Positions 61,698 to 64,000 of a DNA stretch of 64,000 nt are shown one piece after another (position 1 is the first letter of the stretch; every line of letters begins with the position of its first letter). The notes under the pieces are model-generated. The model was given only the letters and a program-made list of their open reading frames with translations, did no database searches and was not told the DNA's origin. The DNA is taken from positions 26,049-90,048 of the forward strand of contig CANQPH010000007.1 in assembly GCA_947625675.1 (NCBI GenBank), written 5' to 3'. This stretch comes from an uncultured Acetatifactor sp. (GTDB lineage Bacteria > Bacillota > Clostridia > Lachnospirales > Lachnospiraceae). The translations under genes and the position numbers were made by a program.

Positions 61698-62393
61698 ATG
61701 GCTTTATATGCGATCGGGGATCTGCATCTTTCCTTTGGGGCGTACAAACCCATGGACATATTCGACCCCGTCTGGAAAGATCATCCCTCCAAAATCGAGA
61801 AATACTGGCGGAAAAAAGTGCGCCCGAAGGACACGGTAGTAGTGACCGGAGACCATTCCTGGGGAAACAGGCTCATAGACTGCGCTCCGGATCTGGATTT
61901 CATCGCCTCCCTTCCGGGCCGCAAGATCCTGCTTCGGGGCAACCACGACAAGTTCTGGGACGCCAAAAAGACGCCCAGGCTCAACGAACAGTTTGCCGGA
62001 CGTCTTTTTTTCCTGCAGAATAACTTCGCCTCCTACGAGGATTACGCCCTGGTAGGCACCAAGGGCTACTGCTACGAAGGCAAGGACACCATCGAACACT
62101 TCGAAAAAATCCGGGACCGGGAATTGGGACGCCTGCGCACCTCCTTTGAGGCGGCCTCCTCCGCCGGGTACCGGCGCTTCCTCATGTTCCTCCACTACCC
62201 TCCCACCAGCATCGGGGAGGAAGAAAGCGGCTTCACCAGAATGGCCGAGGAATACGGGGCGGAGCAGGTAATCTACTCCCACTGCCATGGCGAGGAACGA
62301 TACCGGGACAGCTTCCTGGGAACGGTGAACGGCATAGAGTACCGACTGGTATCGGCGGATTATCTGCGGTTTCGGCCGGAAAGGATCCTGTAA
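61698..62393 (+). CDS. Calcineurin-like metallophosphoesterase
   Basis: The protein has 231 aa. The start is the ATG behind AGGAG (MALYAIGDLHLSFGAYKPMD). Metal-site motifs in order: GDLHLSF, VVTGDHSWGN, LLRGNHDKFWD, and the C-terminal YSHCHGEERY with the second His pair. The family hydrolyses phosphoesters, often of nucleotides; the substrate here is unknown. It follows the repeat tract after pyrI by 20 bases. Confidence 0.9.
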   Translation: MALYAIGDLHLSFGAYKPMDIFDPVWKDHPSKIEKYWRKKVRPKDTVVVTGDHSWGNRLIDCAPDLDFIASLPGRKILLRGNHDKFWDAKKTPRLNEQFAGRLFFLQNNFASYEDYALVGTKGYCYEGKDTIEHFEKIRDRELGRLRTSFEAASSAGYRRFLMFLHYPPTSIGEEESGFTRMAEEYGAEQVIYSHCHGEERYRDSFLGTVNGIEYRLVSADYLRFRPERIL

Positions 62394-62529
62394 GGCGGTT
62401 CCGCTTTTCCTTTTTCGAACGCAGGTCTGATGGTCAGAATCATAAAGCATCATAGGTCATAAATACATAGGGGGTAAAATTTTTTCATTTTTCTGAAAAA
62501 ACCCTCTTTTCAAATGCCAAAATGTGTGC

Positions 62530-62535
62530 TATACT
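62530..62535 (+). promoter_or_regulatory. Likely -10 element of the tRNA-Ala promoter
   Basis: TATACT lies 43 bases before the tRNA; a TTTCAA at 62508-62513 is a weak -35 at 16-base spacing. Confidence 0.4.
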
Positions 62536-62576
62536 AGGTTTAGTCTTGAGAAAGAAAGACCTATTGCTGGAACATC

Positions 62577-62650
<74 letters not shown>

Positions 62651-62658
62651 TGAAAAGG

Positions 62659-62706
62659 AATCCTTGAAAATGGCTTATTTAAGCCGTTTTCGAGGATTTT
62701 GATTTT
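62659..62706 (+). terminator. Intrinsic terminator after tRNA-Ala
   Basis: A long stem (AATCCTTGAAAATGGCTTA with TAAGCCGTTTTCGAGGATT, two G-T pairs) is followed by TTGATTTT. The stop codon of the opposing membrane protein lies within it, so it may serve both strands. Confidence 0.85.
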
Positions 62707-63040
62707 GAGAAAAAAACTTAACTGTAATCACTAAAGTTATCCCATAAATCAGCCAGGCGAGCAGCACACCCAGAGAAACCACCGCAGTGATGACTATAAT
62801 GAAAAGCCCAACGAGCTCATTGCCGGAAATATCGCCTGCAGAATAAGAGCCGAAAAGACCCATGGCCGTGGCCCCTCCATACAGGAAACCGCAGCCGATC
62901 AAATACAATGGGATACACTTCACCGCCTTGCGTTTTACCTTAAAACAAAGCAGAAACTGCATTGCGAACAAAAAGACAAAGCCAATGATCATCCATGAAA
63001 GAGGGGTCAGTTCTCCAAAAGCAACGAACTCATTATTCAT
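62675..63040 (-). CDS. Small membrane protein of unknown function
   Basis: The protein has 121 aa. The start is the ATG ten bases behind GGGAGGA (MNNEFVAFGELTPLSWMI). Three hydrophobic segments are visible: MIIGFVFLFAMQFLLCF, IPLYLIGCGFLYGGATAMGL and VGLFIIVITAVVSLGVLLAW. A basic tail (NQNPRKRLK) ends in the tRNA terminator. No family is recognised. Confidence 0.6.
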   Translation of the reverse strand: MNNEFVAFGELTPLSWMIIGFVFLFAMQFLLCFKVKRKAVKCIPLYLIGCGFLYGGATAMGLFGSYSAGDISGNELVGLFIIVITAVVSLGVLLAWLIYGITLVITVKFFSQNQNPRKRLK

Positions 63041-63082
63041 CTTAATCATTCCTCCCAACCCAGCTTCAGCATCATTATGCGA

Positions 63083-63517
63083 TCATATCCGCACCCTGAT
63101 AAAATCTGCGATTTTATTCGCCGTGTCCGAAACAGTCATATCTGTATTATCAATGTATAATTGAAACTTTCCTTTATTTTTTCTGTACCAATTCAAATAA
63201 TCTATCTGTTCCTTTATAAATTCATCATCTCCGCACATACGCTCAGCCGGTCTTGCTTTTAACCTTTTGGCGACCTCCTCATCGGAACAAGTCATGGCGA
63301 CAAAAAATGTTGAGTCGATTTCCTCCGGTATATTGACGTTTTCATAAAAGTCAATCGGATTCAGACAGGTCGAAAACAGCAAATCCTTCCCCCTTGCCCG
63401 CCTGACGGCTTCTCTCAGGCAAGCCTCATTAAACTTGTACCGTTTGTTTCGGTTCGTTTTCAAGACCTGCATTTTTTGAAAGCTGGCGTTTTGGGTGTAG
63501 ATTTTGATTTCTTTCAT
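63083..63517 (-). pseudogene. Nucleotide or nucleoside kinase lacking its P-loop end
   Basis: The frame has 144 codons. The C-terminal part looks like a small P-loop kinase: DLLFSTCLNPIDFYENVNIP, FFVAMTCSDEEVAKRLKARP, AERMCGDDEFIKEQIDYLNW and FQLYIDNTDMTVSDTANKIA, with a lid and ribose-binding pattern. No GxxxxGK(S/T) is present; the first 15 residues (MKEIKIYTQNASFQK) have no family similarity. The missing 5' part and the nearby recombinase fragment suggest a rearranged, inactive gene. Confidence 0.6.
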
Positions 63518-63661
63518 GCTGTTGTCTTCCTCATAAAACAATCTTCCTCCAAGCCAAAGTGTTTTGCCAAAATCGACAGCACTTCTTCTCGTGTGTCGGT
63601 ATCAAAATAGCATAGTCCCCTTTCACTTAGCTAAGGATATAAACGTGTATTTTTCCATTTG

Positions 63662-64000
63662 TCAGTCAATTTTTCCGACGAAACGGTAATAAATCTCGAT
63701 CTCCTGCTCCCGCATACCGTCTGCGTCTTTCGTTGCTTCGTGAATCACAATTTTCTCAATCAGAGTGTTCAGAAGCTCGGCGGTCAGCTCTGTGGGGTGG
63801 GAGTATTGTTTTATCAATGCGACCCATTTCTCAGCGTCGGATGCTGTCTGCCGCTCGGTGGCAAGCTCTGCTTTGATGCGGTCAATCTTGTCGATCAGCT
63901 CACTTTGCTCGGCTTGGTACTTCTGGGACAGCATATTGAAGTTGTAACCCGTGATGCGCTCCGCAGACCAGTCCTCATACATCTTGGCAAACAGCCTGTC
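63662..64000 (-). CDS. Serine recombinase, C-terminal fragment (runs off the window)
   Basis: The frame continues to the window edge (DRLFAKMYEDWSAERITGYN before the internal Met). It has a coiled-coil ELIDKIDRIKAELATERQTA and the tail LTAELLNTLIEKIVIHEATK, EIEIYYRFVGKID, typical of DUF4368 ends of large serine recombinases from Tn4451/Tn5397-like elements. The catalytic domain would lie to the right. It marks a mobile element or its remnant. Confidence 0.85.
   Translation of the reverse strand, partial: DRLFAKMYEDWSAERITGYNFNMLSQKYQAEQSELIDKIDRIKAELATERQTASDAEKWVALIKQYSHPTELTAELLNTLIEKIVIHEATKDADGMREQEIEIYYRFVGKID

Noticed and set aside
61579..61839. Small plus-strand frame across the pyrI 3' repeats
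   Set aside because: It has no ribosome site, overlaps two real genes in another frame and its similarity between units only reflects the DNA repeat.

Overview
The window looks like chromosomal DNA of an anaerobic, moderately GC-rich Lachnospiraceae-type Clostridia, probably a gut commensal. Supporting signs are strong AGGAGG-type ribosome binding sites, frequent TTG/GTG starts, an ATP-type PEP carboxykinase plus pyruvate phosphate dikinase, a PyrB/PyrI pair, a Lachnospiraceae-style NusG-domain/Gx pair, and an intracellular plant-glycan locus. No rRNA, CRISPR array or phage genes were seen. A serine-recombinase fragment marks the right edge.

Layout. 1-3.8 kb: end of pckA and a BvgS-like hybrid histidine kinase. 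3.9-23 kb: a glycan locus in three minus-strand blocks (GH78, MDR dehydrogenase, radical SAM, TIM-barrel isomerase; then sugar ABC transporter, GH105, PL11-like propeller; then GH57-like, MFS, SGNH, Gfo/Idh, GH29) with one plus-strand AraC regulator. Apart from the lipoprotein binding protein the enzymes lack signal peptides, so rhamnose- and fucose-containing oligosaccharides are probably imported and cut inside the cell. 23-32 kb: ppdK, glycerophosphodiesterase, MFS, an ABC-F ATPase and a PHP-HAD fusion. 32-42 kb: a minus-strand string ArsR, pheA, DUF815 ATPase, ppx, ppk, Maf-HAD fusion and a broken MATE gene. 42-46 kb: glycerol-1-phosphate dehydrogenase, NusG-domain and Gx proteins, and a DUF4143 ATPase. 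46-50 kb: folate operon folC, folE, HD, folP, folBK. 50-59 kb: a PF06541 membrane protein, a PH-domain protein, three lipoproteins behind a membrane-tethered sigma factor, a broken second sigma-factor locus, and HicBA. 59-64 kb: nitroreductase, pyrBI, phosphoesterase, tRNA-Ala and degraded genes beside the recombinase fragment.

The two most unusual themes are these. First, a sigma factor is fused to a transmembrane helix and a large outside domain, followed by three lipoproteins that share a leader but not their mature domains. Second, degenerate tandem repeats recur: 15-42 bp units, always a multiple of three, inside linkers or N-termini of at least six unrelated proteins, and repeats of about 14-50 bp that start on or just after stop codons of several other genes.
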